NCBI RefSeq assembly: GCF_014650955.1
Contig: NZ_BMVY01000004.1
Location: 248,001-312,000 of the forward strand
From: Streptomyces tauricus
Lineage (GTDB): Bacteria > Actinomycetota > Actinomycetes > Streptomycetales > Streptomycetaceae
Reading direction: 5' to 3'
Length of the DNA: 64,000 bases
Shown here: positions 1 through 10,883 of the stretch, in pieces
How positions within the stretch are numbered: position 1 is the first letter of the stretch
Layout of the letters: every line of letters starts with the position of its first letter
Translations under genes and position numbers: made by a program
Notes under the pieces: generated by a model
What the model was told of the DNA's origin: nothing
Database searches by the model: none
Seen by the model: the letters and a program-made list of their open reading frames with translations, nothing else

Positions 1-2521
1 AACCGCGCCCCGACTGCTCCGCGCGCAGCCGGGCCAGCGCGAAGGCGGCCCGGGCCTCCTCGAGTCCGTAGCCGAGCTGCGCCAGCCGGTCCTGAGCCGA
101 CGTCAACTGCTGGACCGCCGCCTCGTGTTGACCGGTCGCCGCCTTCACCAGGGCCTCGGCCCGGTCCAGTACGGCCAGTACACTCGCCCGCCGCAGCCGG
201 ATCGCGTGCTCGCGCGTGGCGGTGATGACGTCCTGCGCCTCCGCCGGCTCGCCGACCAGGACCAGCGCCTCGGCGAGGTCGCCGTGCCAGCGGCCGCGCG
301 CCGGATCGGAGATGCCGAGCCGCTGCTCCGACTCCCGTGCCCGGCGCAGCGAGCGGACCGTGCCTGCCGCGTCCCCGGCCACCAGCTGGGCGTGCCCGAG
401 CGCGCCCAGGGCCCGTGAGAGGTAGATCAGGTCGCCGTCGTCCTCGGCCCGCCGCACCGCGTCACCGGCCAGGACCAGCGCCCGGTGCACATCGCCGCCC
501 GCGGCCTCGGCGAGCGAGGTGAACATGTTGCCCGCGGCCTCGCCGATACCGGTGTCCCGGGCCAGCCGCAGACTCTCGTGGGCGAGGTCGAGCGCCCGGC
601 CGCAGTGCCCGGACCGCAGTTCGGTCTCCGCGAGCCCGCGCAGGAAGTGCACCTCGCTCTCGACGATGCCGCGCCTGCGCACCTCACCGAGCAGCCGGGT
701 GATCGAGACCCGGGCGTCCGTGAGCTGGTCGCTCATGATCAGCCAGCGGAACCGGGTCGCGCCGGCGCCGTTGTGGTCGACGGCCACCCGCAGGTCCTGC
801 GGTTCCGCGAGGGCCTTCTCCAGGGTCGCCGGGGCCGCGGGGTGACCCATCAGGGTCTCCATCTGGGCCTGGAAGGACAGGGCGAGCAGTTCCGTGCTGC
901 GGTCGCCCGCGGTGGCCGCCAGCTGTGCCGCGCGGGCGGCCTCCTCGCGGCCCTTGCCCATCGCGCCCTCCACGAGGAGCGCCCGCCACGCCAGTTGGTA
1001 ACGGACCAGCGCCAGCAGCCGCGGGTCCTCGCCCGCGTCCGCGAGGGCCTGCGGGAACACGGCCTCGACGTCGGCCATCGCCTGCCCGGCGGAGTCGATC
1101 ACGACCATCCAGGCGCGGACCCGGACGGCAGGGTCCGCCGCCCGTTCCAGGACGTCACGGGCCACCTCGCGGGCCAGATCGATCTCGCCCGAGGTCAGCG
1201 CGTCCTCGGCGGACCGCAGCCGCCGCTCGTCCGCGCCGACGTGGCTGTCGGCCGGGGTGTGCCGGGCGGCGAGCAGCCCGAGCTGGGCCGCCACCGAAGG
1301 CGCGCCGCGGTCCCGGGCCAGGGCGGCCGCCTCGGAGAGCCGTGCGGCGACCTGCTCGTCGGTGCCGGTGGTGGCCAGGGCGAGATGCCGGGCCCGTTCG
1401 ATCGGCTCGGAAGCGGCCGTCGACAGGGCGGCATGGGCGGCCCGCCGGTCCTGGGGCGTCGCCTGGGCGTACAGCGCGGCCGAGACGAGGGGGTGCGCGA
1501 AACGCACGGCGCTCTCCTGGCCGTCCGGGCCGTGGCCGTCCGGACCCTGGGCCGCCACCAGTCCGAGGGAGGCGGCCAGCGCGATCTCCGCCTCCGCGTC
1601 AGGACGGCCCGCGGACTCCAGGAGCGACTGGGTGGGGCGGGCTCCGGCGCTCGCCACCAGGAGCGTCTGCCGCGCCTCGTCGGACAGCAGCTCCAGACGG
1701 CTGAGTACGAGGGCGCGCAGCGAGGTCGGCACGGGCAGCGGCTCGCCGGGCCGCGGCGGTGTCGGACTCTCGGCCAGGGCGCGGCCGATCTCCAGCGCGA
1801 ACAGGGGGTTGCCGCCGCTGGTGTGGTGGATGTCCCGCAGGGTCGAACGGCGCAGACCGCCGTAGCCGCGGGCGGTCAGCAGCTCGGAGACCTGCGGCCG
1901 GGACAGCGGGGGCAGCCGCAGGGCCAGCGTCTCCGGCGGATACGCGCGTAGATACGGGTCGTGCTCCTGCTCCTTCGGTTCCGTGCCGGTACGCACCGCG
2001 CCCAGCATCCGCACCGGCATACCGCCCAGGCGACGGGCGGCGAACGCGAGCAGTTCGGCGCTGGGCGCGTCCAGCCACTGCAGATCGTCGGCGACGAGGA
2101 GGACGGGCCCCTTGGCCGCCAGCGCGCGCAGCACCGACAGGACGGCGAGCCGCAGCGCCAGGCCGTCCTGGTGCAGGGACGATTCCGCGCGCCCGGTGAG
2201 GGCCGCTTCGAGCGCGGCCTGCTGCGGGGCGGGCAGCGCGTCCGCGACCTCGTCGGCGACCAGACCGAGCAGATCGACCAGCGCCAGGAACGGGAGATGC
2301 GATTCGGACTCGGTGGCGGAGCAACGCAACACAGTCCGGGCCGATTCGGCGTATTCCGCAGTGATTGCCCGCAGGACGGTCGACTTTCCTATTCCGGGCG
2401 GACCGTGCAAGAGGAGGCTGCCCCCTCGGGAGAGCTGGCCGCGTGCTCGTCCGAGCAGTTCCTCCCGCCCGATGACCTGCTCGGAACGGGGTCTGACAGG
2501 CTCTTCGAAATCCCGTCGCAC
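1..2521 (-). CDS. LAL-type LuxR family transcriptional regulator, C-terminus beyond the window
   Basis: About 840 residues are visible and the reading frame stays open to base 1, so the C-terminus is missing. Walker A (GPPGIGKST) lies at about residues 40-48 and Walker B (VLLVADD, followed by LQWLD) at about 139-146. The rest is Ala/Leu-rich helical repeat of the MalT/LAL kind, ending in the LGYGLEEARA-type helix that usually precedes a LuxR DNA-binding domain. By family this is a large ATP-binding regulator of the LuxR family; the HTH itself is not in view. GTG at 2521 is preferred over GTG at 2527 because the GGGGAG ribosome site is 8-9 nt upstream of it. A GAF-LuxR regulator lies upstream in the same direction. 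The target genes are unknown. Confidence 0.85.
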   Translation of the reverse strand, partial: MRRDFEEPVRPRSEQVIGREELLGRARGQLSRGGSLLLHGPPGIGKSTVLRAITAEYAESARTVLRCSATESESHLPFLALVDLLGLVADEVADALPAPQQAALEAALTGRAESSLHQDGLALRLAVLSVLRALAAKGPVLLVADDLQWLDAPSAELLAFAARRLGGMPVRMLGAVRTGTEPKEQEHDPYLRAYPPETLALRLPPLSRPQVSELLTARGYGGLRRSTLRDIHHTSGGNPLFALEIGRALAESPTPPRPGEPLPVPTSLRALVLSRLELLSDEARQTLLVASAGARPTQSLLESAGRPDAEAEIALAASLGLVAAQGPDGHGPDGQESAVRFAHPLVSAALYAQATPQDRRAAHAALSTAASEPIERARHLALATTGTDEQVAARLSEAAALARDRGAPSVAAQLGLLAARHTPADSHVGADERRLRSAEDALTSGEIDLAREVARDVLERAADPAVRVRAWMVVIDSAGQAMADVEAVFPQALADAGEDPRLLALVRYQLAWRALLVEGAMGKGREEAARAAQLAATAGDRSTELLALSFQAQMETLMGHPAAPATLEKALAEPQDLRVAVDHNGAGATRFRWLIMSDQLTDARVSITRLLGEVRRRGIVESEVHFLRGLAETELRSGHCGRALDLAHESLRLARDTGIGEAAGNMFTSLAEAAGGDVHRALVLAGDAVRRAEDDGDLIYLSRALGALGHAQLVAGDAAGTVRSLRRARESEQRLGISDPARGRWHGDLAEALVLVGEPAEAQDVITATREHAIRLRRASVLAVLDRAEALVKAATGQHEAAVQQLTSAQDRLAQLGYGLEEARAAFALARLRAEQSGRG

Positions 2522-2530
2522 GCGCACCGC

Positions 2531-2560
2531 TCCCCTCAAGTCGTGTCCGGAACAATATTA
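2531..2560 (-). promoter_or_regulatory. Shine-Dalgarno and probable -10 box of the LAL regulator gene
   Basis: On the minus strand TAATAT occupies 2560-2555 and GGGGAG occupies about 2536-2531, upstream of GTG 2521. This AT-rich patch stands out in a GC-rich window and suits a -10 element with a leader of about 27 nt. No convincing -35 box was found. Confidence 0.4.
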
Positions 2561-2675
2561 TGCAAAGAGCCCCTGAATTTCGGGGGGTTCGACCGTGAGG
2601 GAAATAACAGAGATTCGGTATACGGGATTTCATGGCACCCGCACATGTATGAAACACGCGGCGAGGTACGGACCT

Positions 2676-3620
2676 TCACGGCAGCAGCCCCGCCCGCCGC
2701 GCCGCGACCACCGCCTCCAGTCGCGTATGGGCGCCCAGCTTGCGCATCGCCGACCGCAGGTACGCCTTCACCGTCTCCGCGCGCAGCCCGAGCCGCTCCC
2801 CGGCCGCCGCGTTGGTCGCGCCGACGGCCACACAGGTGAGAACGTCCAGCTCACGCGGGGTGAGCCGGACCTGACCCGCCTGACCCGCCGGCCCCGCCGA
2901 TCCCGGTGGCCGCTCCGATCCGGTCGACCGCGCCGATCCGGGGGAGGCCGCCAGCGTCTCGCAGACCGCGAGCAGCTCGGCCCGCAGCGCCGGGTCCACT
3001 ACGCGCGGGGCCAGCGCGCGCAGTGCACCGTGCGCCTCCCGGAGCCGCTCCCACACCATGCCTTCCGCCCCCTGTGCCCCCTGCGCCCCCGCGTGCCTCA
3101 CCGACCTGCCGGGCGCCCCTGGGTGGGCGTGTCCGCACAGTCCCCGCGCCGCCGCCAGCAGCCCGTCCACCTCGTCGCGTACGGCCAGTGACTGCTCCAC
3201 GTCCCGGGCCGCCTCCACCGCCGCGGACAGCGTGCGGTCGCCCAGGGGCTGGGCCGAGCGCAGGGCGCCGTACAGGACGCCACGCACCCGGCGGCGTACG
3301 ACGACGGGCACCGCGAGGACGGAACGCAGCCCCTCCGCGGCGACCGCGACGTCGTACTCGTGGCTGATCCGCCGGGACGAGGAGTAGTCCGACACGGCGC
3401 ACGGCCGGACGAGAGCGACCGCCTTGCCGCCCAGACCGTTGCCCGACGACACCGCGAGCGCGCTCAGGGCGGCCGTCGTCGTGCCGTTCAGCTCGCTGAT
3501 ACGCACCTGCGCGCGGCCCGGCTCGACCAGCCCGCCGAAGGCGACGGCAAGACCCGTCTCCCGCCGCAGCCGCATCAGCGCGCCGCGCATCTCCACCGCG
3601 TCGGCGGCGCCAGTTGCCAC
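2676..3620 (-). CDS. GAF domain-containing LuxR family regulator
   Basis: 314 residues. The N-terminal two thirds resembles a GAF-type sensor (about residues 15-150, including an LAVPVVVRRRVRGVLYG strand pattern). A Gly/Ala/Pro-rich linker follows, then a C-terminal LuxR helix-turn-helix (about residues 250-312: LTPRELDVLTCVAVGATNAA, then ETVKAYLRSAMRKL). The start is GTG 3620 with an AAGGGA site upstream. It is divergent from two acyl-CoA synthetase genes about 110 bp away, so control of fatty or aromatic acid activation is a reasonable guess from position. The ligand is unknown. Confidence 0.8.
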   Translation of the reverse strand: MATGAADAVEMRGALMRLRRETGLAVAFGGLVEPGRAQVRISELNGTTTAALSALAVSSGNGLGGKAVALVRPCAVSDYSSSRRISHEYDVAVAAEGLRSVLAVPVVVRRRVRGVLYGALRSAQPLGDRTLSAAVEAARDVEQSLAVRDEVDGLLAAARGLCGHAHPGAPGRSVRHAGAQGAQGAEGMVWERLREAHGALRALAPRVVDPALRAELLAVCETLAASPGSARSTGSERPPGSAGPAGQAGQVRLTPRELDVLTCVAVGATNAAAGERLGLRAETVKAYLRSAMRKLGAHTRLEAVVAARRAGLLP

Positions 3621-3733
3621 GTGCTCGTCCCTTCACCGTCACGCACCCCCCGTCCGGGGGTAGTGAGACCCGCATCACGGATTACACGATGTGGGGGAGC
3701 CACCCGGCAATGGTCCGGGACCGAGGAGGACAG

Positions 3734-5496
3734 ATGACGACGACGCCGCCGACGACGCCGGCCCACCCCACGCCCACGGAGAGCTTCCGCGCGGCGCGGG
3801 ATTTCCTGCTGGCGCACCGCGAGGACTACACAGCGGCCTACGAGGGCTTCTCCTGGCCCCGACCGGAGTACTTCAACTGGGCACTGGACTGGTTCGACGT
3901 CATCGCGGACGGCAACGACAGGACCGCCCTGCACATCGTCGAGGAGGACGGCCGGGAGACGAAGCTGTCCTTCACCGAGCTGTCCCGCCGCTCCGACCGG
4001 GCCGCGGGATGGCTGCGCGAGGTGGGCGTCCGCGCCGGTGACCGCATCCTGGTCATGCTCGGCAACCAGGCCGAGCTGTGGGAGACCGCGCTGGCCGCGA
4101 TGAAACTGCGTGCCGTGGTCATCCCCGCCACACCCCTGCTGGGCCCGGCCGACCTGCGCGACCGTGTCGAGCGGGGCCGGGTCCGGCACGTCGTCGTGCG
4201 CGCCGAGGACACGGCCAAGTTCGACGAGGTGCCCGGCGACTACTCACGTATCGCCGTCGGAGCCGTCGGAGCCGTGGGCGCTCCCGGAGCCGTCGGAGCT
4301 GTCGGGGGAGTCGGGACAGTGGGGGGCGGACGGGCGGGCTGGCGCGCGTACGAGGACGTCCAGGGCCGTGACTTCGGGCCCTTCGAGCCGGACGGTCCGA
4401 CCCGGGCCGACGACCCGCTGATGCTCTACTTCACCTCGGGCACCACCGCCCGCCCCAAACTCGTCGAGCACACCCATGTCTCATACCCCGTAGGCCATCT
4501 GGCGACCATGTACTGGATCGGTCTCAAGCCCGGTGACGTGCATCTGAACATCGCCTCGCCCGGCTGGGCCAAGCACGCCTGGTCGAACCTCTTCGCCCCC
4601 TGGAACGCCGAGGCGACCGTCTTCATCCATCACTACACGCGCTTCGACGCGGGCCGGCTGATGGCGGAGATCGACCGGGTCGGCGTGACGACGTTCTGCG
4701 CGCCGCCCACCGTGTGGCGCATGCTCATCCAGGCCGACCTGAGCCGGCTGCGGACACCCCCGCGCGAGGTCGTCGCCGCCGGTGAACCGCTCAACCCCGA
4801 GGTCATCGAGCAGGTGCGCAGGGCGTGGGGGGTCACGATCAGGGACGGCTTCGGGCAGACCGAGACGGCCGTCCAGGTGTCCAACAGCCCCGGTCAGGCG
4901 CTCAAGACGGGGTCGATGGGACGGCCGAGCCCGGGTTACCGCGTCGAACTGCTCGACCCGGTGACGGGCGCCCCGGGGGCGACGGAGGGCGAGATCGCGC
5001 TCGACCTGTCCGCCCGGCCCGTGGGACTGATGACCGGCTACCACGGTGACCCGGACCGCACGGCCGAGGCGATGGCGGACGGCTACTACCGCACCGGCGA
5101 CATCGGCTCGCGCGACGCCGACGGGTACGTCACGTACGTGGGCCGCAGCGACGACGTCTTCAAGGCCAGTGACTACAAGATCAGCCCCTTCGAGCTGGAG
5201 AGCGCGCTCCTGGAGCACGAGGCCGTCGCGGAGGCCGCCGTCGTGCCCGCGCCGGACGAACTGCGGCTCGCCGTCCCGAAGGCGTACATCGTGCCGGCGG
5301 AGGGCTGGGAGCCGGGCCCCGACACCGCGAAGGTGCTCTTCGAGCACTCGCGCACGGTCCTCGCGCCGTACAAGCGCATCCGCAGGCTGGAGTTCGGCGA
5401 ACTGCCCAAGACCGTGTCCGGGAAGATCCGGCGGATCGAGCTGCGCGAGGCCACGGCGGCGGGTTCGGACGCCGAGTACCGCGAGGAGGACTTCCG

Positions 5497-5500
<4 letters not shown>
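3734..5500 (+). CDS. AMP-dependent acyl-CoA synthetase (medium-chain/ACSM-like)
   Basis: 588 residues of the ANL adenylating superfamily, which activates a carboxylic acid to acyl-AMP and then acyl-CoA. Visible motifs are the phosphate-binding loop [11 protein letters not shown], the GFGQTETA A5-type motif, [14 protein letters not shown] with [14 protein letters not shown], and the C-terminal catalytic lysine in [13 protein letters not shown] 3734 follows a GAGGAGGA site; an upstream in-frame start at 3614 lacks one and would overlap the divergent promoter. About residues 172-198 are a low-complexity Gly-Ala-Val run, probably a surface loop. The stop overlaps the next start (ATGA), so the two synthetases are cotranscribed. 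The substrate cannot be told from sequence. Confidence 0.88.
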
Positions 5501-7185
<1,685 letters not shown>

Positions 7186-7198
7186 CCCCCTTCAAGGG

Positions 7199-7361
7199 GC
7201 GCGGGGAACCGCGCACCCAGCCCCCGGCGGACCCGCACGAACAAACACACGCGAGCTCCACTCACCCAAGGGGCGCGGGGAACTGCGCACCCAGCGACAA
7301 CGCACCCGCACCTATAAACACAGGCCAGCTCCACCCACCTAAGGGGCGCGGGGAACCGCGC
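7199..7361 (+). repeat. Three copies of the GGGGCGCGGGGAAC hairpin repeat
   Basis: Copies of GCGCGG-GGAA-CYGCGC lie at 7199-7214, 7273-7288 and 7346-7361, each followed by CACCCAGC and spaced about 73 bp. The six-base stem is closed by a GGAA (GNRA-type) loop. The middle copy has CTGCGC, which in RNA keeps the stem as a G-U pair. They begin just after the stop of the acyl-CoA synthetase gene, in a 459-bp non-coding gap. The same element recurs elsewhere in the window. Confidence 0.85.
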
Positions 7362-7423
7362 ACCCAGCCCCAGCGGACCCGCACCAACAAACACACGCCC
7401 ACCCCCTCCCACCCCCGGTGAAA

Positions 7424-7464
7424 GGGCATAGGCGGGACGCATCCCATGCCCCCCGCCTATGCCC
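7424..7464. terminator. Perfect 13-bp hairpin, probable terminator
   Basis: GGGCATAGGCGGG (7424-7436) pairs exactly with 7452-7464 across a 15-nt loop. It sits 240 bp after the acyl-CoA synthetase stop and before the NACHT gene. There is no U-run, as is common for Streptomyces terminators. Confidence 0.55.
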
Positions 7465-7644
7465 GTGACCCCTGCCCGAAAGGGCCTCCGCGCTTCCACC
7501 CGCCCCCCAAACACCCCCACGCGCTCACTCACACGTGTCTCGAACAGCCGGTTTGCCATCGCGATGAGGACTACAACAGGTCACTTCGGAAGTCCGTGAC
7601 CGACGAGTCGGCGGAGGAGCGGTGGGGATGGGGGAGCGGTGGGG

Positions 7645-10600
7645 ATGCGAACCGGACTGCACAACGCGCAGGCACGCAGACGCATGTGGTTCGCCGTGTG
7701 CGCGGTCGCACTCGCGGCCCTGGCCGCGATCCTGCGGTTCTGGTGGCAGGACTCCGCCACCGCCGGCGTCCTGCTGACGGCACTCGGCGCCTTCATGTCC
7801 GTCGCCGCGCTGATGGCCGACGTCCTGCGCGGCGACACCACCCCGCGCCCGGACGGCGACGGCGCCCATCGGCGCCGGGCCGTCGAGGCGCTCGCGGAGG
7901 CCGTGCGCGACCAGTGGGCGGCCGAGGCGCGGCTGCGGCGCCTCCAGGACCCGGCCCCGCTGGAGGTGGACTGGTCCCTCGCGGACCGCCGCCTGGCCGA
8001 CCACCCGTACAACATCCCGCCCGGCGCCGTACTGCCACACCCACGCACGGGCGACAACACGGCCGGCGATGCGAGCGGCAACACGGGAGGCGACGCAGGG
8101 ACCGCCGACCCCACCGCCGACCCCGCCACCGCCCCGCCGAACCCCCGCGTCGTGGTCCTCGGCGAGCCCGGATCGGGCAAGAGCGTGCTGGCCATGCGGT
8201 ACGTCCTCGACCGCCTCGCGGCCCGCCAGGAGGGCGGCCCGGTCCCGGTGATCCTCCCGCTCGCCTCGTGGGACCCCCTGCGCTCCCCGCTGCGCGACTG
8301 GCTCGCGGCCCGGCTCGCCGCGGACTACCGGCCGCTGGCCGCCCAGGCGGACGACCGCCGCACCCTGGCACGCGTCCTGGTCGACACGGGCCTGGTCGCA
8401 CCGGTCCTCGACGGCTTCGACGAACTGCCCCGCCCCGCCCGCGCGACGGCCGTACGCCGGATCAACGCCGAACTCGACCCGGGCGCACCGCTGATGCTGA
8501 CCAGCAGGGGCGACGCCTGGGCCGCCGCGGTGGACGAGGGCGACGTACTCACCGCCGCCGAGGTGGTGGAGCTGCGGCCCCTGGACCTCGTACGGGCAGG
8601 GGCACATCTGGAACGCTCGGCGCGGCCACTGGGCGTGACGGCGGACGGCGTCCCGCACACCGTGTGGACACCGGTACTGCGGAGACTGGCCGAGCGCCCC
8701 GACCTCCCGCTGGCGAAGGCGCTCACCACACCGCTGATGGTCGCCCTGGCCCGCACGGTCTACGGCGACACCTCCCGCGACCCAGCGCCGCTGTTCGACC
8801 CCCGGCGCTTCCCCACGGTGGCGGCGGTGGAGGGGCACCTCCTGGAGGCGTTCGTACCCGCGGCGTTCGCGGACGCCGGACCGAGGGCCGCCGCCGACGC
8901 CACCCGGCGGCTCACCGTGCTGGCCCGCGGGCTGCACCGCCGTGGCACGGGCCGGCTCGCCTGGTGGGAGCTGGAGTCGCTGGTGCCACGGACCCTCGCG
9001 CTGTACGCGCCGGGCCTGCTGGCGCTCGCCGTGCTGTCCTTACTGCTGCTGCCGGTGACCCTGGCCCGCGCGGCCGACGATCTCGCCGGTCTTGAGGACG
9101 TGCTGTCGCTCGTCGCCTTGCTCATCGGCCAGACCCTGGGGTTCGCGTTCGGGGTCAGGTACCTGCTGCCGTCCGGACGGCGGGGACAGCGGGCACGACG
9201 GGGCACGGACGGCCCGGACCGGGGTTTCCTGCGGCGGCAGGCGTTCGTCACCACCGGGGTGAGCGCGCTGATGTGGGCGGGGTTCGCGTACTTCGACGAT
9301 CTGCGCTTCGGGTTCCGCTTCGGCGGGGTCACCGACGGCTGGCTGCCGGATCTGTTCGGCGGTTTCCTGTTCTCGCAGTTGTTCACCCTCTTCCTCGGCA
9401 TCGCGGGACTCTCCCGCCGCCCGACCCCGCTCGGCCTGCCCTGGAGCGGCCACATGAGCCGGGCGGCGGCCCGGCTGGGCGGCGCCGCGCTGGCGGCGGC
9501 CGGAACGGTCACGGCGGGCATCGCCCTGCTGGGCCGCGAGGGCAACCCGTGGACCGTGCTGCTCGGCACCACCTGCGCGGCGGCGGGTACGGCCCTGATG
9601 GTGAGCGGTACGAGCCGGGGCGGCCAGGACGGGGCACACACCCCGCGTGCCGGGCGGATCGCCCGCCGGTTCGTGACGGGCACGGTCAGGGGCACCGCCG
9701 CGGCGATGCTGATCGGGGTGGCCTCCTGCACGGCGGGAGGGTTCGCGGCAGTTGGTGTGACCGCGCTCAAGTCCCGTACGGCGGCGGACCTGGCGGACCG
9801 GGAGATCGGCGGCTGGTACTTCTCCGAGCGGGCGGGAGTGCGCAGCGCCGCCACCGAACGGACCCTGCGGGGCGGTCTGCTGCTGCCCGGGGACGGGGCG
9901 CGCCCGGTGGCCTTCGCCGGGACGGCACGCCCGCCGAACTGCACGATGCCGCTGCTGCCCCGGCGCCGGTGCGTGGACTTCGTGTCACGGCGGACGGTCT
10001 TCGAGTCGCGCGGCGGTGACGTGGTCGCGCTCATCACCCCGGGCGCCGGGCCGGACACGACAGCGGTCCACCCGTCGAACCTGCGGTCGGTACTGCCGGA
10101 CGAGGGCCGGGACTGGCTGACCCGGGGGCCCGCGGCGGGTGTCCTGGCCCGCGATCTGCCCCCGGTCCTGGTCGCGGGCCTGCTGATCGGAGTGGTCGGC
10201 GGCTGTGTGTGCGGGGTCTACCGCGCGCTGAGCGTGCCGTCGGACCTGATGCGCGCGGCGAGCCCCGGCCTCTCGCTGCGCACCGACCGGACCGCGTCCC
10301 TGACCCGGGGCGGCATGGTGGCACTGATCGTGGCCTGCGTCTGCGTGCCCGTCGTGGCGACGCCCGGCGACTGGGGCGGCCTGGTGCACCTGGGTACGCA
10401 ACTGTGGCTGCCGCTGGGCACGGCGGCGCTGGCGCTGAGCGCCTGGGGCCGTTTCCTCGTCGCGCGCGCCTGGCTGGCGGTGACCGGCCGGCTGCCGTGG
10501 CGGCTGATGGCGTTCCTGGACGAGGCACATCAACGGGGCGTGCTGCGCCAGTCGGGGGCGGGATTCGAGTTCCGGCACCTGCGGCTCCAGGCGCAGCTCG

Positions 10601-10716
10601 CCGCGACCGGCCGCACGGCGGACGTGGTGTCCGCACGCGGAACGCCGGACGAGCCGGACGCCCCGAACGCCCCGGACATGGACGAGGACTCCGACCTCCA
10701 CCACCGGACGCCCTGA
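7645..10716 (+). CDS. NACHT-type STAND NTPase with multiple membrane segments
   Basis: 1023 residues. Two hydrophobic N-terminal segments (about 13-31 and 36-60) are followed by a P-loop NTPase with Walker A GEPGSGKS at residues 173-180 and a NACHT-like Walker B (VLDGFDEL, D256 to E260). The C-terminal half (about 450-970) has at least eight strongly hydrophobic segments. ATG 7645 is chosen over GTG 7639 because GGGGGAG lies 8 nt upstream of it. STAND NTPases are signal-transducing switches, and some bacterial NACHT proteins act in antiphage defence. A membrane effector is plausible here but unproven. No adjacent defence genes were recognised. A tandem hairpin array follows the stop codon. 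Confidence 0.8.
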   Translation: MRTGLHNAQARRRMWFAVCAVALAALAAILRFWWQDSATAGVLLTALGAFMSVAALMADVLRGDTTPRPDGDGAHRRRAVEALAEAVRDQWAAEARLRRLQDPAPLEVDWSLADRRLADHPYNIPPGAVLPHPRTGDNTAGDASGNTGGDAGTADPTADPATAPPNPRVVVLGEPGSGKSVLAMRYVLDRLAARQEGGPVPVILPLASWDPLRSPLRDWLAARLAADYRPLAAQADDRRTLARVLVDTGLVAPVLDGFDELPRPARATAVRRINAELDPGAPLMLTSRGDAWAAAVDEGDVLTAAEVVELRPLDLVRAGAHLERSARPLGVTADGVPHTVWTPVLRRLAERPDLPLAKALTTPLMVALARTVYGDTSRDPAPLFDPRRFPTVAAVEGHLLEAFVPAAFADAGPRAAADATRRLTVLARGLHRRGTGRLAWWELESLVPRTLALYAPGLLALAVLSLLLLPVTLARAADDLAGLEDVLSLVALLIGQTLGFAFGVRYLLPSGRRGQRARRGTDGPDRGFLRRQAFVTTGVSALMWAGFAYFDDLRFGFRFGGVTDGWLPDLFGGFLFSQLFTLFLGIAGLSRRPTPLGLPWSGHMSRAAARLGGAALAAAGTVTAGIALLGREGNPWTVLLGTTCAAAGTALMVSGTSRGGQDGAHTPRAGRIARRFVTGTVRGTAAAMLIGVASCTAGGFAAVGVTALKSRTAADLADREIGGWYFSERAGVRSAATERTLRGGLLLPGDGARPVAFAGTARPPNCTMPLLPRRRCVDFVSRRTVFESRGGDVVALITPGAGPDTTAVHPSNLRSVLPDEGRDWLTRGPAAGVLARDLPPVLVAGLLIGVVGGCVCGVYRALSVPSDLMRAASPGLSLRTDRTASLTRGGMVALIVACVCVPVVATPGDWGGLVHLGTQLWLPLGTAALALSAWGRFLVARAWLAVTGRLPWRLMAFLDEAHQRGVLRQSGAGFEFRHLRLQAQLAATGRTADVVSARGTPDEPDAPNAPDMDEDSDLHHRTP

Positions 10717-10749
10717 ACGCGCTGAACGCGCTGAACGGCCCGGCGGCCC

Positions 10750-10847
10750 GAGCGGCCTGAACGGGCCGAGCGGCCTGAACGGGCCGAGCGGCCTGAACGG
10801 GCCGAGCGGCCTGAACGGGCCGAGCGGCCTGAACGGGCCGAGCGGCC
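10750..10847. repeat. 18-bp tandem repeat array, each unit a hairpin
   Basis: Five exact copies of gagcggcctgaacgggcc start at 10750, 10768, 10786, 10804 and 10822, followed by a partial copy. Each unit contains CGGCC-TGAACG-GGCCG, a five-base stem with a six-base loop. Just upstream (10716-10739) is a shorter run of gctgaacgc repeats. The array lies between the convergent NACHT and GNAT genes, where a terminator would be expected. Confidence 0.9.
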
Positions 10848-10883
10848 CGGCGGCCTGCGCGCCCAGTGCGTCGCCCCCGGCGT

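Noticed and set aside
485..1951. A 488-codon open frame on the plus strand at the window start
   Set aside because: It is the complement of the LAL regulator, whose minus-strand frame has Walker motifs and runs open through 2.5 kb.
7446..9095. A 549-codon plus-strand frame overlapping the NACHT gene start
   Set aside because: It is a different frame from the NACHT protein, with Arg/Pro-rich low-complexity sequence and no domain.
10750..10847. Possible CRISPR array
   Set aside because: The 18-bp units are contiguous with no spacers, and there are no cas genes.
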